Positions 34,862-43,899 of a DNA stretch of 64,000 nucleotides are shown piece by piece. Position numbers and translations under genes: made by a program. The stretch is taken from positions 62,001 through 126,000 of the forward strand of contig CAKVFI010000001.1 in assembly GCA_934746715.1 (NCBI GenBank). Direction: 5' to 3'. The first letter of the stretch is position 1. The number at the start of each line of letters is the position of its first letter. The notes beneath the pieces were generated by a model. It made no database searches, was not told the origin of the DNA, and worked only from the letters and a program-made list of their open reading frames with translations. This DNA is from an uncultured Clostridia bacterium (GTDB taxonomy: Bacteria > Bacillota > Clostridia > Christensenellales > UBA1242).

Positions 34862-35638
34862 ATGGCTATTTTAGCGGATTACCATACTCACACAAAATAT
34901 TCACGCAACGGCCACGGCAAAAGCACTGTGGAAGAAAACGTGCGTGTTGCATATGAAAAGGGTTTGAGGCAAATTGCAATAACTGACCATGGTTTTAACC
35001 AAAAAGCATATGGCGTTAGGCGCAAAGATATCCCTCAAGTTAAAGCCGACATTGAAGATGCAAAAGAGCGCTACCCTATTGATGTTTTGTTGGGTGTTGA
35101 AGCCAATTTGATTGACAGCAAAGGCACAATTGATATTGTTGATTCAGATTACGACAATCTGGACATTGTTTTGTGTGGTTTTCACAAGCTTGTTAAATCC
35201 ACAAGCGCGCGTGAACAATGGAAATTTGTGTTTAAAAACATTCTTTGTTCTTTCTTTCATCACACAAGCAAGCGCCAACGCGAAAAAAACACAAATGCTT
35301 ACATCAACGCTATGCGTAAATATGACATTGACATTATCACTCACTTGAACCACAACTGCAAAGTTGATGTTGAAAAGGTTGCACGCGTTGCCAAGGAAAC
35401 AAACACTTTGATTGAATTAAACGGCAAACGTTTGGGCATGAGCGACAAAGAAATTTTAACATGCTACAATTTGGGGTGCAAATTTGTGCTTGACAGCGAT
35501 GCTCACCACTGCAAGCGTGTGGGAGATTGCCATTTGGGTTTGCAAGCAGTGCTTCGTTTAAGATTGCCAGAAAGTTGCATTGTAAACTACAACGACTTGC
35601 CAAAATTTAAAAAGGAAAAACGTAAGAAAAGGAGTTAA
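34862..35638 (+). CDS. PHP-domain phosphoesterase
   Basis: Metal-dependent phosphoesterase of the PHP superfamily (258 aa). Metal ligands seen: YHTHTKYS, AITDHGF, GVEANL, FHK, HLNHN and DSDAHH, the complete trinuclear set. The true start is ATG 34862 after AAAAGGAG; the frame runs back to 34823. PHP proteins of this type commonly sit next to murB and whiA in Clostridia. Substrate unknown; histidinol phosphate is one possibility. Confidence 0.85.
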   Translation: MAILADYHTHTKYSRNGHGKSTVEENVRVAYEKGLRQIAITDHGFNQKAYGVRRKDIPQVKADIEDAKERYPIDVLLGVEANLIDSKGTIDIVDSDYDNLDIVLCGFHKLVKSTSAREQWKFVFKNILCSFFHHTSKRQREKNTNAYINAMRKYDIDIITHLNHNCKVDVEKVARVAKETNTLIELNGKRLGMSDKEILTCYNLGCKFVLDSDAHHCKRVGDCHLGLQAVLRLRLPESCIVNYNDLPKFKKEKRKKRS

Positions 35639-35641
35639 CAA

Positions 35642-36520
35642 ATGACTGGTTGCAAACAGCAAATACTAAATTCAATACCTTCAAACAGCTGTTGTAGCCA
35701 TGCTTTTCTTGCTGTTGTTGTTGATTTTTGCGGATTTGTGGACATTGCAAATAATAGGCTGCTTATTAGTGCAGATGACTCTATTTGCGAAAAAACAATA
35801 AAAATAATAAACAACTTTTACCCCAACATGATTGTTAATAGTTGGAAAGATTTTTTGGCGATTACAGGAGATATTCGCCTTGTTTTGGCAGATTGCAACA
35901 TTAATTTAGCCCCAGATTACACAATGTTTAACAGTGATTGCGACAAATTGACACTATTAAAAGCTCTATTTTTGATTTGTGGCAATTTTTATTGTGAATT
36001 GGACAGCAATCAAAATTCAAAGGGCTATCATCTGGAATTTTTTGTTAAGCCGGAAAGACAGTCTTTGCTTGAAAACCTGCTTGCAGAATTAAATTTTGAT
36101 TTTAAACACAAACAAAGGCAAAATGGCGTTGTGTTTTACAACAAACATAGTGAAGTTGTGTGCGACTTTTTGGTTAAAATGGGTGCAACCTACACTGCCC
36201 TAGAAGTTCAAAACAGCCTTGCAATGCGTGAAATCCGCAACAGTGCAAACAGACAAAACAATTGTTTTGAATCCAATTTGGACAAAACCCTTTCCGCCAG
36301 TGCCGAGCAAATGAAAGCGATCAATTATTTTATTGATACAGACAATTTGGATTTGCTTGACGACAATTTAAAAGAAATTGCCCTTTTGCGCTATGCCAAC
36401 CCATACTTGCCTTTGAGTGAGTTGCAACAAGCTTTGGGCAAAAACATAAGCCGCGCTGGAATTAAATATCGTTTGGACAAAATTATTGACATATACAAAA
36501 AACATAAAGGAGAAAACTGA
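35642..36520 (+). CDS. whiA: WhiA-family DNA-binding regulator
   Basis: WhiA (292 aa): a degenerate LAGLIDADG homing-endonuclease fold (residues about 20-190) joined to a C-terminal HTH (YLPLSELQQALGKNISRAGIKYRLDKI). In Bacillota it affects cell division and chromosome segregation. AAGGAG lies before the ATG, three bases after the PHP gene. The gene overlaps dnaE by one base (TGATG). The usual upstream partners rapZ and yvcK are absent here. Confidence 0.93.
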   Translation: MTGCKQQILNSIPSNSCCSHAFLAVVVDFCGFVDIANNRLLISADDSICEKTIKIINNFYPNMIVNSWKDFLAITGDIRLVLADCNINLAPDYTMFNSDCDKLTLLKALFLICGNFYCELDSNQNSKGYHLEFFVKPERQSLLENLLAELNFDFKHKQRQNGVVFYNKHSEVVCDFLVKMGATYTALEVQNSLAMREIRNSANRQNNCFESNLDKTLSASAEQMKAINYFIDTDNLDLLDDNLKEIALLRYANPYLPLSELQQALGKNISRAGIKYRLDKIIDIYKKHKGEN

Positions 36521-39500
36521 TGAAGCCATTTGTTCACTTGCATTTACACACAGAATTTTCATTGCTTGATGGTGCAACAAGAATAAAAAAAGTTGTTAAA
36601 TTGGCAAAAGAATATGGTATGCCTGCCATTGCAATAACTGACCACGGCAACATGTATGGTGTTATCACTTTTTACGACGCATGCAAAGACGCTGGCATAA
36701 AACCTATTATTGGTTGTGAATTTTATGTTGCAGACGATTTAACCGTTAAAACTGGCAAGCAAAAGAACTCTCACCTTATTATTTTGGCAAAAAATGAGCA
36801 GGGTTACAAAAATTTGAGTATGTTAAACACCATTGCTTTCCGTGATGGTTTTTACTACAAACCTCGCATAGACTACAAAACTTTGGAAAAATATCATGAA
36901 GGTTTGGTTTGTCTTTCTGCTTGCCTTGCGGGCGACATTCCAAAACTTATTTTGCAAGAGCAATTTGACAAAGCGGAAGAATTGATTTTGTGGTTTAAAA
37001 ACCTTTTTAAAGACGATTTTTATTTGGAAATTCAACACAATGGCTTGCCAGAACAAGAAATTGTTAACGCCAAATTGCGTGAATACAGCAAAAAATTTGA
37101 TATTAAACTTGTTGCAACCAACGACGTGCATTATTTGTTTAAAGAAGATGCAGAAATGCAAGATGTTTTGATGTGCGTTGCTATGCAAAAGTTTGTTGAC
37201 GACCCAGATAGGCTTAAATTCCCCACCGATGAACTTTACTTTAAAACCTACGACCAAATGCTTGAAGGCTTGCCAGAAGATGAACAAGCGTTGGATACAA
37301 CAATTGAAATTGCCAACAAATGCAATGTTGAGTTTGAATTTGGCAAATATTTGTTCCCTCACTACACCCCAGAAGGTGGATACAACGACGAAGTTGGTAA
37401 CACTCCAAAAGAGTTTATTACGAAACTTATCGACAAAGGCATCAAGCAAAAATACGGCGAATACACTGATGTGATTCGTGACCGTATTGCAACTGAAATG
37501 GGCGTTATTGAAAAACAAGGCTTTATTGAATATTTCCTTATCGTGTGGGACTACATCAATGCCGCACGCAATATGGGCATTTCAGTTGGCCCTGGGCGTG
37601 GTTCTGGTGCTGGTTCGCTTGTTGCGTATGCTATTGGCATCACTGACATTGACCCACTTAAGTTTGACCTATTCTTTGAGCGATTTTTGAACAGTGAGCG
37701 TGTTACTGCGCCCGACTTTGATATCGACTTTCAAGATAACCGCCGAGATGAAGTTATTGCCTATGTAAGGCGAAAGTATGGCGATGACCACATTGCCCGT
37801 ATTGTTACATTTGGCACAATGAAAGCAAAAAATGCAATCAAAGACGTTGGCCGTGTTTTGCGTGTGCCATACAATGTTTGCGACAAAATAACAAAAAATA
37901 TACCTATGTACAAAAGCCCAATTTTGCCAAAAGCGTTTGGTTTTCACATTCCAAAAGAAGGCGACAAAGATTTTGGCACAGTTTATGCCGTGCCTGAATT
38001 GATTGAAATGTACAATACTGACCCACAAGTTAAAAAAGTTGTTGATATTGCAATGAAAGTGGAAGACTTTCCACGCCAAAGCAGTATGCACGCATGTGGT
38101 GTTATTATTGGTGCTGATGTGCTTGATAGGCATGTTCCTTTGGCACGCAACCAAGAAGATATAACCACACAATACCAAGGCGCGGATATGGAACGTTTGG
38201 GGCACCTTAAAATGGACTTTTTGGGCTTGCGAAACCTTACTGATATTGTTGAAACCAAAAAATTGGTTAAGAAAAATCATGGGATTGACATCGACTTTAA
38301 AAAATCCAATTACGATGACCCTAATGTTTTCAAACTAATTTCAACTGGCAACACAGAAGGTATATTCCAAATTGAATCTGCTGGTTTTCAAAAATTCATG
38401 AAGGAGTTGCAACCAACCTGCATAGAAGATATTGTGGCTGCGGTGTCCCTTTATCGCCCCGGCCCAATGGACAGCATTCCTCAATATGTTCACAACAAAC
38501 ATCACCCAGAAGACACTCAATACGAGCACCCTATCCTTGCCCCAATTTTGAACGTTACATATGGCTGTATCGTTTACCAAGAGCAAGTTATGAAAATCTG
38601 CCAAGAGATGGGCGGATTTACACTTGGGCAAGCAGACGCAATCCGTAAAGCAATGGGCAAAAAGAAACTTGACCAAATGCTAAAATGGAAAGAGGCGTTC
38701 TTGCATGGGCGTGAAGCAATGACTGACGACCATGGCAAATACAGTGCTGCAATTGATGGTGCTGTTAAGCGTGGCGTGCCAGAAGATATTGCTTTGAGCA
38801 TTTGGAACAAAATGGAAACATTTGCGTCATACGCGTTTAACAAATCTCATGCTGCTGCTTATTCCCTTATCACCTATCAAACAGCGTTTTTAAAAACTTA
38901 TTATTTGCCAGAGTTTATCACAGCAACATTAAACAACCGCATAACAAATATTGATAAATTAAAATATTATATTGCTTATGCAAAACGAGAAAAAATCAAA
39001 GTTTTGCCACCAGACATTAACTTGAGTGAAACCTATTTCAGCACGGACGGCAAAGTTATCCGTTTTGGCTTGGCAGCGCTTAAAAATGTTGGCATTGGCG
39101 TTATTGACGACATTATTGCAGAAAGGCAAGCAAATGGCCCGTACAAAGATTTGGCTGACTTTATTTGGCGCAGCAACTCGCAAGCACTCAACAAGCGCTG
39201 TATTGAATCTTTGATTAAAACTGGTGCTTTTGATTGCTTTGGCAGGCCACGCAGCCAACTTATGGCAGTTTTTGGCATAATGGTTGACCGTGCTTTGGAA
39301 CGCAAGAAAAAATCAATGAACGGTCAAATGGACTTGTTTGGCGATTTGATTGAAGACACAAATTTGATTGAAGAAAATGAATATCCAAAAATCAATGAAT
39401 ACGTTAACACTGTCAAATTGCAATACGAACGTGAAATTTCTGGCACATATCTTTCTGGCCACCCTCTTGACGGGTTTATGGACGCAATCAAAAACTTTAC

Positions 39501-40158
39501 TTTTGATTCAAGTATGATTCCTAGCGAATCATTGGAAGATGAGAGTGAAATGCAACCATCAAATGACAATGCTGATGATTTTACTCAAGACGAAGAACTT
39601 TACGGCGGATTGAAAAATGGCGATGTTGTTACATGTGGTGGTGTTATAACCGAAATAAAAACCATACAAACCAAAACTGGCAGCAAAATGGCATTTTTAA
39701 ACATAGAAGATTTAACTGGCAATTTTGATGCAATCCTTTTCAACAAAGCATACGACAAATTTAAAGATGTTATTCAAGAAAACAGTTTGGTTGCAATCAA
39801 AGGTAGATTTTCAGTTAGAGACGGCAAACGTCCTTCTATCACGGTTGACAACATTGAACCACTTTCTGACTCAACAGAAAATGAAGAGCAAACAACCGAC
39901 GAACCAAAATTAAAGGAAGCTGAAATTGAAATTGTTAAACCAAAAAAATTATGTTTGCGTTACAATATGAGTGATGGCGTTTTGCACCAAGCGGTTAAGA
40001 AAATTCTGGACGGCTACGCTGGCATAGACACTGTTTACATTAAGGACACAAGCACCAACAAAGCGTACAAACTTAACCAAGGTGTTATGATACGTGAAAG
40101 CTTGAAATTTGAATTGGAAACAATTTTAAACAAAGAAGATATCGTTGTTATTGAATAA
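36520..40158 (+). CDS. dnaE: DNA polymerase III alpha subunit DnaE
   Basis: Replicative-type C-family polymerase (1212 aa). N-terminal PHP domain (HLHLHTEFSLLDGA, AITDHGNMYG), palm with catalytic PDFDIDFQD (about residue 405), fingers, tandem helix-hairpin-helix and OB fold (VVTCGGVITEIKTIQTKTGSKMAFLNIED, about 1035-1110). A further C-terminal region of about 70 residues follows. AAAGGAG precedes the ATG. Co-directional with whiA. Confidence 0.97.
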   Translation: MKPFVHLHLHTEFSLLDGATRIKKVVKLAKEYGMPAIAITDHGNMYGVITFYDACKDAGIKPIIGCEFYVADDLTVKTGKQKNSHLIILAKNEQGYKNLSMLNTIAFRDGFYYKPRIDYKTLEKYHEGLVCLSACLAGDIPKLILQEQFDKAEELILWFKNLFKDDFYLEIQHNGLPEQEIVNAKLREYSKKFDIKLVATNDVHYLFKEDAEMQDVLMCVAMQKFVDDPDRLKFPTDELYFKTYDQMLEGLPEDEQALDTTIEIANKCNVEFEFGKYLFPHYTPEGGYNDEVGNTPKEFITKLIDKGIKQKYGEYTDVIRDRIATEMGVIEKQGFIEYFLIVWDYINAARNMGISVGPGRGSGAGSLVAYAIGITDIDPLKFDLFFERFLNSERVTAPDFDIDFQDNRRDEVIAYVRRKYGDDHIARIVTFGTMKAKNAIKDVGRVLRVPYNVCDKITKNIPMYKSPILPKAFGFHIPKEGDKDFGTVYAVPELIEMYNTDPQVKKVVDIAMKVEDFPRQSSMHACGVIIGADVLDRHVPLARNQEDITTQYQGADMERLGHLKMDFLGLRNLTDIVETKKLVKKNHGIDIDFKKSNYDDPNVFKLISTGNTEGIFQIESAGFQKFMKELQPTCIEDIVAAVSLYRPGPMDSIPQYVHNKHHPEDTQYEHPILAPILNVTYGCIVYQEQVMKICQEMGGFTLGQADAIRKAMGKKKLDQMLKWKEAFLHGREAMTDDHGKYSAAIDGAVKRGVPEDIALSIWNKMETFASYAFNKSHAAAYSLITYQTAFLKTYYLPEFITATLNNRITNIDKLKYYIAYAKREKIKVLPPDINLSETYFSTDGKVIRFGLAALKNVGIGVIDDIIAERQANGPYKDLADFIWRSNSQALNKRCIESLIKTGAFDCFGRPRSQLMAVFGIMVDRALERKKKSMNGQMDLFGDLIEDTNLIEENEYPKINEYVNTVKLQYEREISGTYLSGHPLDGFMDAIKNFTFDSSMIPSESLEDESEMQPSNDNADDFTQDEELYGGLKNGDVVTCGGVITEIKTIQTKTGSKMAFLNIEDLTGNFDAILFNKAYDKFKDVIQENSLVAIKGRFSVRDGKRPSITVDNIEPLSDSTENEEQTTDEPKLKEAEIEIVKPKKLCLRYNMSDGVLHQAVKKILDGYAGIDTVYIKDTSTNKAYKLNQGVMIRESLKFELETILNKEDIVVIE

Positions 40159-40279
40159 TATAAAAATATTATTTAATTACAAAAATATCAAAATATTTAT
40201 AGTATTAATAAAAAATATATTGAAATAATAAATTTTATTAATAAAAAACAATAAATTAAAAAATTTTATTTAAAATATT

Positions 40280-40316
40280 AAAAAAAGACTTTATAATTTG
40301 AATAAAGTCTTTTTAT
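40280..40316. terminator. Bidirectional terminator between dnaE and DUF378 gene
   Basis: AAAAAGACTTTAT / ATAAAGTCTTTTT with a short loop, flanked by A- and T-runs. Confidence 0.85.
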
Positions 40317-40326
40317 TTACATTTTT

Positions 40327-40581
40327 TTAAAAATCATCATCAATTTTTGGCTTTTGTTGTTTTGGCTTTTTGTAACCAAAAAGTTTCAATCTCCCTTTGC
40401 CAAACAATGTTACAAACATAATATATGCAGAAGCAACACCAATAAACACATAAATTATCCTGCTAAAAATGTTTGCTTGAGAGCCAAAAAGTCCTGCTAT
40501 AAAATCATATTGCAAACTGCCAATCATAAGCCAATTTAGCCCACCAATACATGTTAAAATAAAAGCAATCAATCTAAACAT
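40327..40581 (-). CDS. DUF378 family membrane protein
   Basis: Small protein (84 aa) with two membrane helices (residues 3-22 and 38-62). The GGLNWLMIG motif is characteristic of DUF378 (YuzA). A basic/acidic tail (KKPKQQKPKIDDDF) follows. AAAGGATAAATT precedes the ATG. Role unknown. Confidence 0.85.
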   Translation of the reverse strand: MFRLIAFILTCIGGLNWLMIGSLQYDFIAGLFGSQANIFSRIIYVFIGVASAYIMFVTLFGKGRLKLFGYKKPKQQKPKIDDDF

Positions 40582-40793
40582 AATTTATCCTTTAAAATAT
40601 TTTGCTTTTAAATTATATTTTTATTCAAACAAATTAATTGTATTAAATTAAATGTATTAATTTTTTTATTTTTTTAATTTTAAAACAATTAAATTAATTA
40701 ATATTCTATATTGATTATTTAAATATGTTTTAATATTTTATTTTTTAAATAATATTAATTATTAAAAAAATTAATAAAATTGTTATTTTGCAT

Positions 40794-40822
40794 CAAAAAA
40801 ACGCATATAAAATGCGTCTTTT
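40794..40822 (-). terminator. Terminator after the DUF362-ferredoxin gene
   Basis: Minus-strand GACGCAT-TTTAT-ATGCGT (arms 40801-40806 and 40812-40817) followed by seven T's. It abuts the stop codon. The 170 AT-rich bases beyond it hold nothing recognisable. Confidence 0.82.
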
Positions 40823-41990
40823 AATTATTTTCATCAAATTTTTCAAGATTGTTTATTATCATTTTATATCCTATTGGTGATTTTAAATCAACAACCTTGT
40901 ATGGACACGCCGTGTAACATTTGTTGCAAAAAATACATTTTGAATAATCAATTTTTGCAAACAATTCTCCATTTTTATCATACTTCATCATTATGGCTTT
41001 TGCCGGACAAATGTTTGCACAACGAGAGCAACCTTTACACTTACTTGGACAAATAACCACATGTTGTTGATTGCGATTGAAAAACCTTTTTTGCTGACCT
41101 TTGTTTTTGTGTATGCTTGAATTGTTTGTTTGCTCACCAAAATTAAAATCTTCCAAACAAAATTCTTTCAAACTTCCATCAACTATATTATACGGATTTG
41201 CAAAATTAACCATTCCACGATTTGCTGCGGTTTTAACAATTGTGTCATTAAGGTCGCGTCCAATAATTTTGCTTATCACCGCATCAAGGCTAAACATATT
41301 TTCGCTTACAGCCAAACAAGAAAGCATGCGTTGACTGTTGTTTGCTTCCAATGCCACAACACCATCAAAAATGTTAAGCACAATCTTTTTTTGCAGTTTT
41401 GACACAAGGTCAATAACATAATTGTTAAAATCTTCAACAGTTGTAAGCCTGTTTAAAACAAGTTGTTTGATATCCCCTGGAACTAAACCAAAAATACCAG
41501 TTGCAACTCCCAATGCACCAAGATTGTCATCAACACTTAATTTGCCAACATTAACAATCAAGTCCGCTTGTTTAACAACTTCAAGCAAAGTTGCTGATTT
41601 TGTTTTAATACCATTGGCAATTTCCGTTTTGCAAACTGCCAAATTGTGATTAAGCGTACATCTGCAAGAATTTGCCACTTCAAGCATGCCAGTGTCAAAA
41701 TAAATTTTATCAAGTCCATTTTGAGAATATTGTTTAATTGGACTATCTGCAATAATACACTTTGCACCAAATTTTGTTAACAAATTAACAACTGCTTGCA
41801 CCACCGCTGGATGTGTTGTTTGCGCCAAATCTGGGTTTGCATCAACGCCCGCATTGATTTTAACCAAAACTGTTAAATTTTGTTTAAACAATTTGCTTGC
41901 GTCAATGGAAGCAAAAAGTTCGGTTAATGCGTTTTCAACATTAACAAAATTGTAATTGTCAATTTTTTTTATTGCAACATTGTTTGTCAT
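40821..41990 (-). CDS. DUF362 protein with two 4Fe-4S clusters
   Basis: 389 aa. Residues 1-300 are a DUF362 domain (LVKINAGVDANPDLAQTTHPAVVQAV, GLVPGDIKQ). Residues about 315-380 are a bacterial ferredoxin domain with two C-x2-C-x2-C-x3-C-P motifs (CKGCSRCANICP, CIFCNKCYTACP). Likely an iron-sulfur redox protein or maturation factor, function unknown. It has a leaderless-type promoter and no ribosome binding site. Divergent from the 42137 gene. Confidence 0.87.
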   Translation of the reverse strand: MTNNVAIKKIDNYNFVNVENALTELFASIDASKLFKQNLTVLVKINAGVDANPDLAQTTHPAVVQAVVNLLTKFGAKCIIADSPIKQYSQNGLDKIYFDTGMLEVANSCRCTLNHNLAVCKTEIANGIKTKSATLLEVVKQADLIVNVGKLSVDDNLGALGVATGIFGLVPGDIKQLVLNRLTTVEDFNNYVIDLVSKLQKKIVLNIFDGVVALEANNSQRMLSCLAVSENMFSLDAVISKIIGRDLNDTIVKTAANRGMVNFANPYNIVDGSLKEFCLEDFNFGEQTNNSSIHKNKGQQKRFFNRNQQHVVICPSKCKGCSRCANICPAKAIMMKYDKNGELFAKIDYSKCIFCNKCYTACPYKVVDLKSPIGYKMIINNLEKFDENN

Positions 41991-41996
41991 AATAAA

Positions 41997-42025
41997 ATAC
42001 TACAACTTTTAGCCCGTTTTGTCAA
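41997..42025 (-). promoter_or_regulatory. Leaderless promoter of the DUF362-ferredoxin gene
   Basis: TTGACA (42020-42025), 17-base spacer, TAGTAT (41997-42002), six bases, ATG 41990. Confidence 0.8.
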
Positions 42026-42101
42026 ACAAGTTTTGTTAACAATAGCCATCAAAACATTTAAATTTGATGTTTTGCAAAAATAATTAAATGTTTTAAAATG
42101 T

Positions 42102-42130
42102 TTGCTTTTTTTTGCCGTTTCTAATACAAT
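42102..42130 (+). promoter_or_regulatory. Leaderless promoter of the gene at 42137
   Basis: TTGCTT (42102-42107), 17-base spacer, TACAAT (42125-42130), six bases, ATG 42137. Confidence 0.7.
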
Positions 42131-42136
42131 AGGCAT

Positions 42137-42391
42137 ATGATAAAAATTTGGGGAAAGTTAACCACTAACGATAAAATTATAAAGTCTGCAACAATTGAAG
42201 TTGATGAAAAATCAACCAGCTTTTTTGATATGCTTAAAGATTTGTGTGGCAAACTAAACATCTCTACCCCAGTTTTATTGGACAAGCATGTTTACGATTT
42301 CAACCTTTTTCATATGTGCATCTTCAAGCCAGATGATTTTGTTGAACCAGTGATTTTTGAAAAATTTATATTGCAGCACATCGCTAAATAG
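42137..42391 (+). CDS. Unknown small protein
   Basis: Not recognised (84 aa). Soluble, mixed alpha/beta composition (MIKIWGKLTTNDKIIKSATIEV at the start could be a beta hairpin), and no motif. It is a single-gene unit with a leaderless promoter facing that of the DUF362 gene, so the two may share control. Confidence 0.65.
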   Translation: MIKIWGKLTTNDKIIKSATIEVDEKSTSFFDMLKDLCGKLNISTPVLLDKHVYDFNLFHMCIFKPDDFVEPVIFEKFILQHIAK

Positions 42392-42504
42392 AAAGTTTTT
42401 AACTGTTGATATAAACAACAAAATTTTAAAATAATTTTAATTTTATAACTAAAAAATTAAACATTGCATATATTAATGATACTGCAAAAACTATTTAAAA
42501 AACC

Positions 42505-42534
42505 TTGACAAACAAATTTAAATAATGATATAAT
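42505..42534 (+). promoter_or_regulatory. greA: Promoter of greA
   Basis: TTGACA (42505-42510), 18-base spacer, TATAAT (42529-42534). The leader is about 93 bases. Confidence 0.88.
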
Positions 42535-42540
42535 CGTGCT

Positions 42541-42594
42541 ATTGTGATGAGAAATTATCGCAATTTTATGTTTTTATAGCAAAATTTGTGCTAT
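42541..42594 (+). promoter_or_regulatory. Structured 5' leader of greA
   Basis: Two hairpins: ATTGTGAT (42541-42548) with ATCGCAAT (42557-42564), one G-U pair, starting at the predicted first transcribed base; and ATAGCA (42576-42581) with TGCTAT (42589-42594). No T-run follows either. It may stabilise the mRNA or bind a factor. Confidence 0.4.
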
Positions 42595-42633
42595 TTAAAC
42601 AAATTTAGACAAATTTTTTTTATGGAGTGAATT

Positions 42634-43110
42634 ATGGACGAAAAAGTTTTTATGACAGCAGAAGGGCTTAAAAAGACCCAAGAAAGATTAGAATATTTGA
42701 AAACAACAAGACGCCAAGAAGTTGCAAAAAAACTTGCAGAAGCTCGTAGTTATGGCGATTTGAGCGAAAACAGCGAATATGATATTGCTCGTGGCGAACA
42801 AATTAGTGTTGAAGATGAAATTTTTGATTTGGAAAACAAATTAAAATCAGCAGTTGTTATTGACCCTAAAAAGGTTAACACAAGCAAAGTTGGTGTTGGT
42901 TGCACAGTTACAGCAACAAATATGAAAACAAATCAAGTTGTTGAATACAAAATTGTTGGTGACACAGATAGTGACCCATTTAAAGGTTTTATCAGCAATA
43001 TTTCACCTATCGGTGCAGGCTTGATGAACAAAAAAGTTGGCGATATTGCACAAATCAAAACACCAGCGGGCATTATGTCTTTCAAAATAACAAAAATAAA
43101 GTTGTCTTAA
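42634..43110 (+). CDS. greA: Transcription elongation factor GreA
   Basis: Secondary-channel factor that stimulates cleavage of backtracked RNA (158 aa). N-terminal coiled coil with the acidic tip (LSENSEYDIARGEQ; Asp/Glu) and the C-terminal FKBP-like domain (ISNISPIGAGLMNKKVGDIAQIKTPAG). TATGGAGTGAATT places GGAG before the ATG. Terminator overlaps the stop codon. Confidence 0.97.
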   Translation: MDEKVFMTAEGLKKTQERLEYLKTTRRQEVAKKLAEARSYGDLSENSEYDIARGEQISVEDEIFDLENKLKSAVVIDPKKVNTSKVGVGCTVTATNMKTNQVVEYKIVGDTDSDPFKGFISNISPIGAGLMNKKVGDIAQIKTPAGIMSFKITKIKLS

Positions 43111-43126
43111 TGACAACTTTTTTTTG
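43098..43126 (+). terminator. Terminator of greA
   Basis: AAGTTGTC / GACAACTT with loop TTAAT spanning the stop codon, then eight T's. Confidence 0.88.
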
Positions 43127-43170
43127 TAAATTTATGCAAAACCATTTTTAACAATATATTATATTTAACA

Positions 43171-43199
43171 AAAAAAACTGGAGTATCCCCCAGTTTTTT
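43171..43199 (-). terminator. Terminator after the gene at 43212
   Basis: Minus strand AACTGG / CCAGTT with an eight-base loop, followed by a T-run. Confidence 0.82.
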
Positions 43200-43211
43200 G
43201 TTGCAAAATTA

Positions 43212-43721
43212 TTATTCTGCTGTAACAACAACATCTTCTTGTTGCTTTTGTTTGTCCTTCAAGCAAAGAGCAACAATCATAAATGCTGCTGTAAGCACAT
43301 TGCAAGTTAACAAACTTAAAACCAAAAGTGTGATGATATAACCATTTTTGCATTTCTCTGTGCATGCATTAATCAAAACCAAGATTGAGAAAACAACTGA
43401 AGCAATAGCCATTGCAACACCATACACGCCAGTTGTTGTTAAAAGTGATTTAGCCATTGAAACAATAGTATCCACATCTTTACTTGACAATTCAGTGGTA
43501 ATGCCGTTTTCATTAACATATTTGTAAGTAAAACTGCCATCAAAGTTTTCAATTGTTGTATATTCGTTTTCTTTGCAATTAAATGTTGTTTGAACAACAA
43601 AATCGCGGTCAACAATTGTTTGACCAGCAAAACAAATCATACCCAAAATGCCAATTAATGCAGCGGCAACAATGCCAATAATCGCACCGGCCTTTAAAAA
43701 GCCTTTTTTAGTTCTTGTCAT
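43212..43721 (-). CDS. Unknown membrane protein
   Basis: Not recognised (169 aa). The first membrane helix is at residues 11-33, followed by an outside-type loop of about 55 residues with one Cys and several aromatic residues, then two further helices (about 90-118 and 124-152), and a short Gln/Lys-rich tail. AGGAGGAAGGT precedes the ATG. Confidence 0.65.
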   Translation of the reverse strand: MTRTKKGFLKAGAIIGIVAAALIGILGMICFAGQTIVDRDFVVQTTFNCKENEYTTIENFDGSFTYKYVNENGITTELSSKDVDTIVSMAKSLLTTTGVYGVAMAIASVVFSILVLINACTEKCKNGYIITLLVLSLLTCNVLTAAFMIVALCLKDKQKQQEDVVVTAE

Positions 43722-43738
43722 ACCTTCCTCCTATTTAA

Positions 43739-43768
43739 ATTTTATCACACACAAAATTAATATGTCAA
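43739..43768 (-). promoter_or_regulatory. Promoter of the gene at 43212-43721
   Basis: TTGACA (43763-43768), 18-base spacer, TAAAAT (43739-43744). Confidence 0.78.
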
Positions 43769-43864
43769 CGATTTTGTGTTTAAACTTGTTTGTTTAGTAT
43801 GCAATAACTATCCAAATTTATATAAAACCAAAATAAATTTAAAACAAAATTTAGGCAACAATTA

Positions 43865-43893
43865 TTGTGTTTAATTTGCGATTATGTTATAAT
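43865..43893 (+). promoter_or_regulatory. Leaderless promoter of holB operon
   Basis: TTGTGT (43865-43870), 17-base spacer, TATAAT (43888-43893) with an extended TG at 43885-43886, six bases, GTG 43900. Confidence 0.7.
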
Positions 43894-43899
43894 AAAATT

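Noticed and set aside
36823..37518. 231-codon open frame antisense to dnaE
   Set aside because: It lies opposite the conserved dnaE palm domain, has no ribosome binding site, and its Phe/Asn/Lys-rich composition is what the reverse strand of an AT-rich gene gives.
43867..43899. Upstream start for holB at 43867
   Set aside because: The region contains the predicted promoter; GTG 43900 fits the family N-terminus and the leaderless pattern.
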